DNA from: Bretschneidera sinensis
Lineage: Eukaryota; Streptophyta; Magnoliopsida; Brassicales; Akaniaceae
NCBI GenBank assembly: GCA_023935145.1
Contig: CM043698.1
Span: 148,019,125 to 148,083,124, forward strand
Reading direction: 5' to 3'
Length of the DNA: 64,000 nt
The first letter of the stretch is position 1, and each line of letters begins with the position of its first letter. This document shows, one piece after another, positions 32,051 through 43,715 of this stretch. The notes below the pieces were generated by a model. That model searched no databases. It was not told the DNA's origin and saw nothing but the letters and a program-made list of their open reading frames with translations. The translations under genes were made by a program, and so were the position numbers.

Positions 32051-32275
32051 TCTTTTTCCTCCTTTGTATCAAAAAAGAAAGTATAGCACCTTTAATGATT
32101 GGCTCAAATAACTAAAAGGGCTTTATGAACACCATGATAACTTGATAAGTTTTGTAAATGACAACTGCTAAGGATCACTAAGACGCAATCTGATGCATTA
32201 ATTAAATTTCTTATAAAAAAAAATAAAAAATAAAAAACAAGAACATGTAGGTAGAAATAAACAATGCTGAAAGTG

Positions 32276-32384
32276 AGAACGAAAATCCAAATTTTGCGAA
32301 TTGCTGAACACAGTCTTTAAAGTTGTCCAAGCCAACTGCTCTGGCCAAACATACCCTTGTATTTCACACAAAATCTCTTCAATT
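32276..32384 (-). pseudogene. PP2C C-terminal fragment, copy 2 (truncated)
   Basis: Only the part reading IEEILCEIQGYVWPEQL...NSQN remains; the GGKVDDI end is deleted. It is recognised by alignment to the copy at 54773-54975. Confidence 0.5.
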
Positions 32385-33565
32385 TATTTGTTTGGATGTT
32401 TCTCAAATCTTACATCGGAGAAAAGTGTTATTGTAAATAGTTTTAATCTCACATCGTGTATATATTCAAAGGATTTGAGTACTAGTTATTATAAATATAG
32501 GTATCAAGAGACATAATAGTGAGTTTTTGGGTTGTGACATTAGTTATATTGTGGTGTAGTAAGTTTTAACCGCTTTCTTCCCTCCAAAAATTTCTAAAAA
32601 TTATTGAGTTTATTTTTTTTACTATTATCAAGAGACATAATAGTGAGTTTTTTGTTTTTTTTTGTTTTTTACTATTATGAATGTGTAGTAGTTGTTTTGG
32701 GATGTCAAAATTCTCACAAATTTTGTACAAATGCCCGTTTTTCTTTTGACATTCTCCTTTTCCTTTTTTTGAATTCTAGTGATAATAAAAAAGTTTGGAA
32801 CTGATTTATAACTGATTTAAGCATATTTTACTTAAATTTAAGTAATTTTTGCATTTAATTGATTTAAGTTACTGATTTAAACATATTTTAATCTGTATCC
32901 AAATGTAATTGGAATGCGGTGAAAATTCATGCACTCTTCCCTCAATCCAAATAGGTGATATAATTTTTTTTATGATATAATATAAAATACATGCACTTTT
33001 CTCTTTATGATATATAACATAATAGGTAATTATAATAAAATTTATGCTTTTAATGATATTTTTGCAATTAAATTTTTTTATTATTATCACAAAAAATATA
33101 ATAAAAATTTATCATCAAAAATATAATTTGTACATAAATTATACAAATAAAGTAAATGGCTTTATTTTCAAAAGTACCCCATCAATTCTTTTTTGCAGTT
33201 TTTAGCATGGGTTGTGGAACAAGCTATTTGGTTCACAACTTCGTGGATAAGGTTAAAGAAGTAAGACATTGAGATTTTGTGGTGAGATAGACTAAACTTC
33301 AATTAGAGTGGTAACTTTTATGTCCTTTGTTTAATTTAAAAGATTTAACTTAATTCATCTCAATTGAATCGCATGTTTGATTCAAAAGATTAACATTAAC
33401 ATAATAAGCGAAATGACCGAAAAAAAAAAGTATTCACACTTTAAGGTTATAGTCATTTATTTGCTTAAACAAATTTGGACCATTAATAATCTGAATATTA
33501 GGTGTCGGAACAAGAAAATCTAGCAATTGAAAACCATAATAGAGCCATTACAGAGTAAATATTAG
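32385..33565. repeat. P1 block, copy 2
   Basis: Spacer matching 6011-7260. The orphan USE reads TCTCACATCG here and the AGAGACATAATAGTGAGTTT segment is partly duplicated near 32625. No gene is seen. Confidence 0.55.
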
Positions 33566-33637
33566 AAAGATGCGAGGTATCGATCCCCGTACCTCTCACA
33601 TGCTAAACGAGCGCTCTACCATCTGAGCTACACCCAA
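33566..33637 (-). pseudogene. tRNA-Ala (AGC) pseudogene, copy 2
   Basis: Still 72 nt with anticodon AGC, but the acceptor stem is broken at both ends (AAAGATG on the + strand in place of GGAGATG, and CACCCAA in place of CATCCCC) and the anticodon stem has two changes. The A and B boxes are largely kept. Processing into a working tRNA is unlikely. Confidence 0.85.
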
Positions 33638-35346
33638 TTGTTGTTAAAAAAATAGTCATATAATTATTTTAGTGTAATTATAATCTGTGTTTCAAAGGTT
33701 CCGATCTCTTGCAAAATCAAAACTAATCTTTGCTTTTGGAGGTAACCGTTCCCATTTTTGTTTTATATGGAAGGGTTTGCTTATAGATTATTCGATTTTT
33801 TTTTTTTTAATTTCTTTGCTATATTTTGGTAAAGTCCCCCTGAGAATGTTCCTTTCTTGGTTTTGGTGTGATCACTGCTGCAACAACATTTAATGGTTTG
33901 TTGATATAATGCATTTAAATTCTTAGCTTTGTGGGCTTGTTAGTGGATGAAAGAATCTTTAGTTAAAGAACCTATGATATAATTTGATTAAGCCTTGAGT
34001 AGTATCATTATTGAATAATAAGGATTTGTAGGCAATGAATTGCCAACCGAAAAGCACTACATTGATCAAAATTCCCTTGAACCATCCTTTGGAAAAGAAT
34101 CGTTTTATTCTCACAATGATCTTCTAAAGGTTAAAACGATAAAACAATAGTTTCATTCTTGAAAAAAATATGGTTTCCTTATACTTGGTGGAGGTTAAAA
34201 TCAATCTAGTTGGTTCACGATAAGATATAAGCGAGGTTAAAGTAGTAATCTATACATCTCTTGTTTGATTTAAAAAATTGACTTAGTTTATTTCATTCGA
34301 ATCTCACGTTTGATTAACAAAATTAGATAAAAATTAAATGATAAAATTTCTATAAATTTAGTCATTGATAACCGTAGTAAAGGCAACGCGTTCGAAGCGT
34401 CGCGCTAACCGCATTAAAGAAATGCAAGAGAAATGAGTAAAACAAGAAAGTCCAGATTTTTTAAATGTCTTTTTTTAGCTTTATATCAAAGACTAAAAGA
34501 TATATTAGAAAATTGGAGAAATAGATAGTGATAATTAGAAAATTCGAGCTCGAATGAACAATCCAAGGTTTGAGCTCGAACTCGAAATAAATTTTTGAGT
34601 TCGATTCGAACTCAAGCTAGAGTTCAAGTCCTTTTATTTTGCATCGAGCCGAGCTCGAACACCTTAGTATTTGAGCTCAACTTGGCAGTCCACCCCTACT
34701 TATTGACAACTAAACGATGGATTAGACTAAATTATGATTTTACTCTCTGTACTTTGAAGGTGGGTCTATTTCAATCTCTAATATTTCAATTGTTCTAATT
34801 AGGTACACCAACTTCATCAACTGGTCAATTTACTCATTTTTCTTCAAAAAAAAGTTAGATTGAATAAAAATTCATGTAAACGTCATATAAGCGTTAAAGC
34901 ATACATCACTTAGACCAATGGAGTAGAAAATTTAAAATTAATCAACTCTAATTTATTTTATGATCACCATCTCTATCTAATTTATCAACTAAACTAATGT
35001 TTCTCATTTTTAACTTAGTGACTATAAGGCATCTCACTCTAAATTAGAATTGCCAACAGAGAAATAAGATGAAAACGTGTAAACCCCCAAATTGACCAAA
35101 ATGTGAGATGGATAGCCTACTACAGCCATCAGATAGACCCAAATCCAATGCAGGCAATGCTTGAAACGAATAGAACCGATGGCCCAGCTAAGAAGCTACT
35201 GTTGCATTGGGCCATTAGTTGTTGCCTATGCGACTAATAGAAAGAGGTGACCACAAGACTCACATCCCAAAAACGTGAGATTAGCTTACAATGTCTAGTT
35301 AGGATGACGCAATTTGTTCAATGCTTACAGTTAGAAGCGAGCCGAA
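33638..35346. repeat. P2 block, third copy, before U6 copy 5
   Basis: Matches 10481-11687, again without the extra segment seen at 8218-8640. It contains the GAGCTCGAA-rich stretch at about 34540-34680. No gene is recognised. Confidence 0.6.
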
Positions 35347-35390
35347 TCCCACATCGTTTGGTTACGTAAAGCTTGAAGCACTTATTAATA
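35347..35390 (+). promoter_or_regulatory. U6 copy 5 promoter: USE and TATA (T1 type)
   Basis: USE TCCCACATCG at 35347-35356 and TATTAATA at 35383-35390, 26 nt apart, intact. Confidence 0.87.
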
Positions 35391-35411
35391 TAGACGAGAG
35401 CGATTAAACTT

Positions 35412-35431
35412 GTCCCTTCGGGGACATCCGA

Positions 35432-35463
<32 letters not shown>

Positions 35464-35513
35464 GGCCCCTGCGCAAGGATGACACGCATAAATCGAGAAA
35501 TTGTCCAAATTTT
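35412..35513 (+). ncRNA. U6: U6 snRNA, copy 5 (one change)
   Basis: Full length, identical to copy 1 except AAATTG for AAATGG near nt 93 in the 3' tail, outside the catalytic elements. The promoter and T-run terminator are intact. A T1 promoter is joined here to an X-type downstream block, as at copy 2. Probably expressible. Confidence 0.92.
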
Positions 35514-36173
35514 TTTGTTCATTTGATCTCTGATTTTTATTCATTTTGGTTTTCTTAATTTTTCCTTTCAAATTAAGGTTTTAATTCTCCACTCGATGCT
35601 GATTTTGTTCATTTGGCTACTTATTTGATCTCTGAATTTTTTTACCATTTTTGGTTCTTCAATTTTCAATTTTTTATCCACTTTTGTTCTTCAATTTTTA
35701 ATTTTTATAGTTATTTTCTCCTTCCTTCTTGATGGGTTTGTTCATTTTATAGTTATATGTTAACTCTTCTGATTTTGCTGGTTGCTGCCATCTCTCTCAC
35801 TCTCTCTCTCTCTCTCTCATTGATGGGTTTGCTCATTTTACATTTGCATGCAACTATTAATATTTTTTTTTTCTGGTTTCTGCCAATTTGGTCTCTTTTT
35901 TATTTTTATTTTTATTTTTTTCTCTTATTGAATCTATTTTAAGGTTTTAATACTCCATTCAATGCTGATTGGTGAGGAAAATCTCAGTGATTGATCAATT
36001 AGTAAGTATTTTAATGTCGTTGTTGATTTGATTAGTGTGTTTCTTTTGTTGTTTTGGTTACTTATATATATGTATTTATGGTGTGATTATGTTGTAGTAT
36101 GATAATTAATTCTGATGCTTCATGTTGGGTTCTTGAATTAACTTGTAAAGGGGGTTTTCTGGTATTCTCAATT
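35514..36173. repeat. X block after U6 copy 5, left part
   Basis: X-type spacer. Its variants (AAGGTTTTAATTCTCCACTC, TTTGGCTACTT, a short CTGAATTTTTTTACC) match the X block after U6 copy 9 rather than those after copies 1 or 4. It is interrupted by the solo LTR. No gene is seen. Confidence 0.65.
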
Positions 36174-36178
36174 GATCT

Positions 36179-36638
36179 TGTTGATGCCAAAAAATGTGTG
36201 TTGCTGAGTTGGAGAACGTGACTCGGCTGTATCTGCAAAGAGAAAGAAATTTTAGCTAAGGGGTCGTCGGAGGGGCACCTCCGAATACTCCAAAGCTCTA
36301 GTCAGAGTGGGAGAATATATATGGGGACGAGCGTTCCCTTTTTAGATTATGAGAAGTTAGATCGATTTGTAGGCGGCATATTGCCCAGGGTGATGGTGAT
36401 GTGACGCCCCAATTTGGTTGGGTAATGATGCGTAGGAGGCCCAGCTAGGTGGCCGGGATGTCTGCTTGGGCTTCACCTTGTTGGCTTGATCATGAGCCGT
36501 GTATATATTTAGGGCGGTTGACGACCCGGAGTCCCAACTTGGTTTGGGCCTAGATCCTCTGTGTCTTGACCTATTGGCTTGCCTTTGTAATGGTCTACAT
36601 GTCATCTCCTAATTGGTTGGGTATTTTTAGCCATATCA
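36179..36638. mobile_element. Solo LTR related to the Tat element
   Basis: 460 bp, TGTTGATGCCAAA...ATATCA, flanked by the perfect 5-bp duplication GATCT (36174-36178 and 36639-36643). The equivalent uninterrupted sequence CAATTGATCTGTTGGCTGC is seen in the other X blocks. Its start (TGTTGATGCCAAAAAATGTG, TTGCTGAG) and end resemble the LTRs at 15429 and 26564, but it is shorter and diverged, so it is a different subfamily. No internal region remains, as expected after LTR-LTR recombination. Confidence 0.88.
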
Positions 36639-36643
36639 GATCT

Positions 36644-37478
36644 GTTGGCTGCAAAGTTGCTGTTGAACTTATTGCCCAAGTCTGCTTAGAATTAGTGTTG
36701 TTTTTTGCAGCTTGGTAGAGCACTACTCAACCACCTGAAGGTTTAAAATTGGCCATAACCATCAGCTCGAAGCAAAGAATCTTATTGAGCTGCAGATAAG
36801 AGAGACAAGAAACAGAGATAGATAGTGCAAAGAATCTTATTGCACTGCTCAACCACCTGAAGGTTTAAAATTTGCGTATTCTATCTTCATTATTGCTTAG
36901 TCCAAGTTGTAGTATTAAGAGCATTAATGAAATTCAAGATTCATATGCTGAATAACATAAAAACGGACAAATACCCAAGCTAAAATTATGAAAACCCATG
37001 AATCATTTCCTGCTTATATAAATGTAGAAAAATGGGAATATGTTACTTATATAAAAATTACTAGTATGTTGATGGACATAGCTACTAAATTACTAGTATA
37101 GTAAGCTTTGGTTGTAAGAGAGTAATCACTGATTTTGCAGAAATGGCTGTTGTGTGCTGAGTGCTAATGGCTTGAAGGTGAAGAGGCTGATTCTACTGGA
37201 CTGACTAAAGAAACAACCTCACTGGTCACTACAGAGAAAGCTCAAAAGATAAACTTTCTCCTTCCTTCAATTTTCTTTTTAAATTTTCCTAATGTAGAGA
37301 GAGTTTTTGACCCAATTCAGAGAAACCTGGCAAGGATAGCTATTCTTCAAGATCAACGGTCCTCAGAAATAGAACCCAGGGGACATCCCACACAGGTGAG
37401 ACTCAATAGCCTTGTCCCTTGTGTCTTGTTAGGATGACGCAATTTGTTAAACTTTTTTATAGTTAGAAGCGAACTGAA
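36644..37478. repeat. X block after U6 copy 5, right part
   Basis: Continuation of the X block after the solo LTR, with GCAGATAAGAGAGACAAGAA and the CCACCTGAAGGTTTAAAAT motif twice. No gene is recognised. Confidence 0.65.
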
Positions 37479-37557
37479 TCCCACATCGTCTGGTTATGTA
37501 AAGCTTGAAGCCGTTATTAATGAAGACCATAAATCGAGAAATGATCTAAATTTTTTT
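37479..37557 (+). pseudogene. Mini-U6 remnant 3
   Basis: USE at 37479-37488, a TATTAAT box, then CATAAATCGAGAAATGAT and a T run. Unlike remnants 1 and 2 the USE is followed by CTGGTTATG, as in full T1 promoters. Confidence 0.8.
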
Positions 37558-37930
37558 CTTTTTACTTTCAATATCTGAATTTTATGTTCCAATTTTTATA
37601 TCATCAATGGCTTCTCCCAAATTTTTATCTTAAAAAGAAGAAAAGACTGATTGTGTAACTTCAATAATTGTTATTTGTTAGTTGATCAGCTTGTTGTTTG
37701 GTTCTTTATGCTATGTCATTGGATTTTTTTTTTCCTCTTCCCATGTATACTTGAAGGTTGAAAGTCTTGTTGGATAAATAGGACTTTCACCCTTTATCCA
37801 AAATATCCAAAATACTGCAAAAAGTACATCAAGTCTGAGCAGGAAATGGTAATTCATAGAGATGTAAATATACAAAATGTACATAACTAGTAATAACAAT
37901 TAGGCAACCTCTGAAAACTTGTGGGCATTT
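37558..37930. other. Spacer between mini-U6 3 and the FBD-PP2C fusion
   Basis: Matches 2137-2545 with small deletions, including the loss of the TTG run. No gene is seen. Confidence 0.45.
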
Positions 37931-37936
37931 CTAAGA

Positions 37937-38312
37937 TCAAGCATAGTCATCCCTTTTGATGGAGTACCTTCTGAAACTTGGCAGACCAATGTAATCATGG
38001 AAGCAAATAGTCACATAACAAGAATTTGACATTTGCTTGAGCCCCTGTTGAACTTTAGAATTTCTTTGAGAATGAATGACTTTTCCTTTTTGAGGATTAC
38101 TACATAGGTGAACTGTTAATTTCTTCAAAACAACAGTGATATCATCAACTTTGCCTCCAGTCTGTCGGTAACCAAATAAACCAGCAGGAACTTGAAAGGG
38201 AGAACGAAAATCCATGTTTTGCGAATTACTGAACACAGTCTTTAAAATTGTCGAAGCCAATTGCTCTGGCCAAACATATCCTTGTATTTCACACAAAATC
38301 TCTTCAATTTAT
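37937..38312 (-). pseudogene. Fused fragment: PP2C C-terminus in frame with FBD C-terminus
   Basis: A single open frame of 119 codons on the - strand (38296 to 37937). It reads PP2C-like sequence (CEIQGYVWPEQLAS, RSPFQVPAGLFGYRQTGGKV, DDITVV) and then passes directly into the FBD piece (LKKLTVHLCSNPQKGKV... to a stop). In the other units the F-box fragment and the PP2C fragment are about 2.8 kb apart with the LINE between them; here that interval is deleted. There is no start context or promoter, so expression is doubtful; the fusion is probably accidental. Confidence 0.7.
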
Positions 38313-39530
38313 TTGTTGGGATGTTTCTCAAATCGGAGAAAAGTGTTATTGTAAATAGTTTTAATCCCACGTCGTCTATATATTCAAAGGATTTGAGTAC
38401 TAGTTATTATAAATATAGGTACCAAGAGACATAATAGTGAGTTTTTGGGTTGTGACATTAGTTATATTGTGGTGTAGTAAGTTTTAGCCGCTTTCTTCCC
38501 TCCAAAAATTTTTAAAGTAATGAAATAATAATTAGGCAAAAGGTGCATAACAACATTAAAAATTGAGTTTATTTATTTTTTATTTTTTTACTATTATGAA
38601 TGTGTAATAGTTAATTTGGGATGTTAAAATTCTCACAAATTTTGTACATATGCCCATTTTTCTTTTGACATTTTTCTTTTTCTTTTTTTGAATTCTAGTG
38701 ATAATAAAAAAATTTGGAACTGATTTATAACTGATTTAAGCATACTTTACTTAAATTTAAGTAATTTTTGCATTTAATTGATTTAAGTTACTGATTTTAA
38801 CATATTTTAATCTGTATCAAAATGTAATTGGAATGCAGTGAAAATTCATGCACTTTTCCCTCAATCCAAATAGGTGATATAAATTTTTTTTATGATATAA
38901 TATAAAATACATGCACTTTTCCCTTTATCCAAACATAATAGGTAATTATGATAAAATTTATGCTTTTAATGATATTTTTGCTATTAAATTTTTTATTATT
39001 ATCACAAAAAATATAATAAAAATTTATCATCAAAAATATAATTTGTACAATAAATTATATAAATAAAGTAAATGGCTTTATTTTCAAAAATACCCCATCA
39101 ATTCTTTTTTGTAGTTTTTAGCATGGGTTGTGGAACAAGCTATTTGGTTCACAACTTCGTGGATAAAATTAAAGCAGTAAGACATTGAGATTTTGTGGTG
39201 AGATAGACTAAACGTCAATTAGAGTGGTAACCTTTATGTCCTTTGTTTAATTTAAAAGATTTAACTTAATTCATCTCAATTGAATCGCATGTTTGATTAG
39301 AAAGATTAACATTAACATAATAAGCGAAATGACCGCAAAAAAAAAGTATTCACACTTTAAGGTTATAGTCATTTATTTGCTTAAACAAATTTGGACCATT
39401 AATCATCTAAATATTAGGTGTCGGAACATGAAAATCTAGCCATTGAAAACCATAATAGAGGCATTACAGAGTAAATATTAGAAATCCATACTTTTCTGTT
39501 TTTTTTTATCAAAGATTCAAAGAATAAATT
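38313..39530. repeat. P1 block, copy 3
   Basis: Spacer matching 6011-7260; the orphan USE here reads TCCCACGTCG near 38366. No gene is recognised. Confidence 0.55.
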
Positions 39531-39602
39531 GGAGATGCGAGGTATCGATCCCCGTACCTCTCGCATGCTAAGCGAGCGCTCTACCATCTGAGCTACATCC
39601 CC
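39531..39602 (-). tRNA. tRNA-Ala (AGC), copy 3
   Basis: 72 nt with intact acceptor stem (G3:U70), D arm and anticodon arm (TTAGCAT). The only change from copy 1 turns one T-stem pair into a G:U wobble (CGGGG/CCTCG). The proximal A9 stretch that gives copy 1 its terminator on this strand is deleted, so the nearest T run is roughly 95-100 nt beyond the 3' end. It may be functional, perhaps with a longer 3' trailer. Confidence 0.92.
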
Positions 39603-41757
39603 ATTGTTGTTAAAAAAACAGTCATATAATTATTTTAGTGTAGTTATAATCCGTGTTTCAAAGGTTCCGATCTCTTGCAAAATCAAAACTAATCTTTACT
39701 TTTGGAGGTAACCGTTCGCATTTTGGTTTTATATGGAAGGGTTTGCTTATAGATTTTTCGATTTTTTTTTTAATTTCTTTGCTATATTTTGGTAAAGTCC
39801 CCCTGAGAATGTTCCATTCTTGGTTTTGGTTTCATCACTGCTGCAACAACATTTAATGGTTTGTTGATATAATGCATTTAAAATATTAGCTTTGTGGGCT
39901 TGCTAGTGGATGAAAGAATCTTTAGTTAAAGAACCTATGATATAATTTGATTAAGCCTTGAGTAGTATCATTATTGAATAATAAGGATTTGTAGGCAATG
40001 AATTGCCAACCGAAAAGCACTACATTGATCAAAATTCCCTTGAACCATCCTTTGGAAAAGAATCGTTTATTCTCACAATGATCTTCTAGGGGTTAAAACA
40101 ATAGAACAATAGTTTCATTCTTGAAAAAAAATATAGTTTTCTTATACTTGGTGGAGGTTAAAATCAATCCTTTTGGTTCACGATAAGATTTAAGTAAGGT
40201 TAAAGTAGTAATCTATACATCTCTTGTTTGATTTAAAAAATTGACTTAGTTTATTTCATTTGAATCTCACGTTTGATTAACAAAATTAGACAAAAATTAA
40301 ATGATAAAATTTCTGTAAATTTAATCATTGATAACCATAGTAAAGGCAACGCGTTCGAAGCGTCGCGCTAACCGCATTAAAGAAATGCAAGAGAAATGAG
40401 TAAAACAAGAAAGTCCAGAATTTTTAAATGTCTTTTTTTTAGCTTTATATCAAAGACTAAAAGATATATTAGAAAATTGGAGAAATAGATAGTTGATAGA
40501 TGTTGGGGGTAAATTTTAGAGATTAAGTGTTTGTTTGGTAGAATTTTTCAAACAACTTTTGCTATCAAAAAACAAAAGTTATGTCAAACACCTATTTTAT
40601 TTATTTTTATGAATTAGTAGATGAAAACAACTTTAAAAAACTTAATCTAAGCTCAAGATCAGAAGTTGAATTTTGTAGATTTCAATCAAAAATTCAGTTT
40701 TGATACTATTTATGTTCTTAAATTGCCCTTGTAGGGCAATAATATTTTTCGAGATGAATGGTCCATACTGAATCAAAAATAAAACCGAGTTAGTATTGCA
40801 TTGGGCCAAAGAGTTGTTGCCTATGCGACTCAGGCACTTGTCTCGTTAGGATGGATGATGCAATTTGGTTAAGGCTTTGGTCAAGCTGAGTAGAGCTTGA
40901 ACCAATATTTATATATTAGCATTATTATTTTTATTTCTAAAAATTGGAGCCCAAACTCGAGCTCGAATGGACAATCTAAGGTTTGGGCTCGAATTCGGAA
41001 TAAATTTTTGAGTTCGATTTGAACTCAAACTAGAGCTCAAGCTTTTTTATTTTGCATCGAACTGAGCTCGGACACCTTAGTATTCGAGCTCAACTTGGCA
41101 GTCCACCCTACTTATTGACAACCAAACGATGGATTAGACTAAATTATGATTTTACTTCATGCACTTTAAAGGTGGATTGATTTCAATCCCTAATATTTCA
41201 ATTGTTCTAATTAGGTATACCAACTTCATCAACTGATCAATTTATTTATTTTTCGTTAAAAAAAAGTTAGATTTAATAAAAATCCATGTAAACACAATAT
41301 AAGCGTTAAAGTAGACATCACTTAGACCAATGGAGTAGAAAATTTAAGATTAATCAACTCTAATTTATTTATGATCACCATCTCTATCTAATTTATCTAC
41401 TAAAAGTGTTTCTCATTTTTAACTTAGTGACTACAAGGCATCTCACTCTAAATTAGAATTGCCAAGAGAGAAATAAGAGGAGAACGTTTAAATCCCCAAA
41501 TTGACCCAAATGTGAGATGGATAGCTTATTACACCCATCAGATAGGCCCAAATCCAATGCAAACAATGCTTTAAAGGAATAGAACCGATGGGCCAGCTAG
41601 GAAGCTAGTGTTGCATTGGGCCATTAGTTGTTGCCTATGAGACTAATAGAAAGAGGTGACCACAAGATCCACATCCCAAAAAAACGTTAGAGGAGCTTAC
41701 AATGTCTAGTTAGGATGACACAATTAGTTCAATGCTTATAGTTAGAAGCGAACAGAA
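39603..41757. repeat. P2 block, fourth copy, before U6 copy 6
   Basis: Like 7333-9484 it includes the extra segment (about 40500-40900) with the decayed T1 upstream duplicate. It shares this only with the first unit, so the segment was probably ancestral and lost elsewhere. No gene is seen. Confidence 0.6.
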
Positions 41758-41801
41758 TCCCACATCGTCTGGTTACGTAAAGCTTGAAACACTTATTAAT
41801 G
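41758..41801 (+). promoter_or_regulatory. U6 copy 6 promoter (T1 type, TATA changed)
   Basis: USE TCCCACATCG at 41758-41767 is intact. The TATA region reads TATTAATG (41794-41801), one change from the other T1 copies. Confidence 0.8.
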
Positions 41802-41822
41802 TAGACGAGAGCAATGAAGCTT

Positions 41823-41924
41823 GTCCCTTTGGGGATATCTGATAAAATTGGAACGATACATAGAAGATTAGCATGGCCCCTGCGCAAGGATGACACTCAT
41901 AAATCGAGAAATGGTCCAAATTTT
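41823..41924 (+). pseudogene. U6: U6 snRNA pseudogene, copy 6
   Basis: Full length with about five changes: CTTTGG for CTTCGG and GATATCTG for GACATCCG in the 5' region, ACATAG for ACAGAG in the invariant ACAGAGA box that contacts the 5' splice site, and ACACTC for ACACGC. The ACAGAGA change alone should abolish function. Most changes are C-to-T or G-to-T, consistent with decay. Confidence 0.88.
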
Positions 41925-42963
41925 TTTCTTAATTTTTTCTCTTATTTTTATCCATTTTTTTGCTCCAATATCTGTTTTTTAAGCATTATTGTTCTTCAAT
42001 CTTCAATTTCATCCATCAATGTTTTCTTTCATTGCAGGTTCTTTGCTGCTATATTTTATCTTTCAGGTATTCTCCTTCCTCAATGATGCCTTTGTTCAAT
42101 TTACAGTTGCATATCAACTCTTGCTGGTCCCCTAATTTTTGGAAATGTGTTGAGAAGTTTGAAATATTGAATTCCATTATGATAAAATTTTCACGTGTAG
42201 ATCAACAAGTCAGTATTTTATAAAATCATTAGCATTGCCACTAGGGAAAAATCCCCGAGCTATATAAATTCTCAACAAAGTAAAAGGCAAAAACAATGTT
42301 ACTTGGAAAGTCTATAATTACCTAATTGGTAATTGATTGCTACCCTTTATGCTCTTAATCAATTGAAAAGAAAAGAAAAGATAGAAAAAAAGAAGAGAAA
42401 GTGTATTGATTTTGCAGATATTGCATGAAAAATATAGGCACACAACAATTAAAAAAAAGGTGTAATTGTGCTTTAAGCTACTGTTGCACGATATATTGTT
42501 GTCCTGTCACATGAATGCCTTTTGTTTATCTAATTGGTTTCATGTTCAAATGGTAGCTACCTTGCTTCATGTAATCTTTATGGAGGATTCACTTGTTTAT
42601 CTCTTGTCAACTGTGTAATCCAATTAAGGCTTTATAGTTGGAACCTATGTTACACGGAATTCTGTCCGAGTGTTGGACACGGTTACGTGTCCGAGTGTTG
42701 GACACATGTACGTGTCCGAGTGTTGGACTCGTCCATTTTAAATATTTTTCGTAAATTTTCTTTAATTTGGAGTGTCAGAGTGTCATACTCTTATCCAAGT
42801 GTCAAAAGTCCGACACGGGTATAGCAGGATATAGCAGGATAAAGTGAAGAGTCCATGTAACATATGTAGGAACTTGGAAGGGAACCAAATCCCACATCGA
42901 TTAATTGTTTCTTTGCCCTTTGGTTATTTAGAACAGCTTGGAAAAAAGATGGGTTTTGGCTAG
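41925..42963. repeat. Y block after U6 copy 6, left part
   Basis: Matches 11855-12850. This copy has GTGTCCGAGTGTTGGACAC repeated about three times at 42663-42735 where the sister copies have a single diverged version. It is interrupted by the non-coding LTR element at 42964. No gene is seen. Confidence 0.6.
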
Positions 42964-43712
42964 TGATGTGGCCCAAAATACTCCGGCCCAATAAGAAGCA
43001 GCTCGCTGATGTAGCCCATAAACTCTCCGGCCCAATAAACACTCCGGCCCAATAAACACTCCGGCCCAATAAACACTCCGGCCTATACACACTCCGACCC
43101 AATAAACACTTCGGCCCATACACACTCCGGCCCAATAGACACTCTGGCCCAACAGACCTACGCTTGACCCCCCCATCTCTACACACACAACCCTGCAGCC
43201 ACCCTACGCCACCCTACAACATGCCGCCCTACGGTCGCCTACACACGCAGCCCTAGAGCCACCCTACAGCGCACCGCCCTGCAGCCAACCTACTGCATGC
43301 CACCCTGCGGCCACCCTGCGACATGTCGTCCCCTGACTGCGCAATCAATGCCTTCACACTGACAAAGAGGCTATAAATAAGCCAAGGTATGGACTTCACA
43401 TAGGGATTGAGGCTTATTTGCTTACACGCCAATTACTTAAGCCCTCGGTTTCTCTCTTAAAGCTCTCGACTTCTCCCTAAAGCCCTCATGCTAACTTAAG
43501 CTTCGGAGCACCCTCGGAGGTCTCCCCCTCCCCTTCTTCCGAGAGCCTTTGGTTCATCCCTGTTACTTGTGCAGGGCCCAGGCCATATCAGCACCCCAGC
43601 CACTCCCAGGCCACGTCAGCTCTCTGGACACGTCAGCTCCCAGGCCATATCAGCACCTCAGCCACGTCAGCTCCCAAGCAACGTCAGCACCAACCATTTT
43701 TCGGCATCAACA
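42964..43712 (+). repeat. 5' LTR of the non-coding element
   Basis: 749 bp. It opens with several repeats of ACTCCGGCCCAATAAAC (about 42979-43145), has a stretch rich in GCCACCCTACRRC, a TATAAATA box at 43372-43379, and ends GGCATCAACA. It has more copies of the CCGGCCC repeat than the 3' LTR, which accounts for most of the length difference. Confidence 0.88.
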
Positions 43713-43715
43713 GAT

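Noticed and set aside
42928..43188. Repetitive open frames (GRSVYW-like peptides) at 42928-43188 and 47619-47809
   Set aside because: They are translations of the CCGGCCCAATAAAC repeats in the LTRs of the non-coding element, on the antisense strand.
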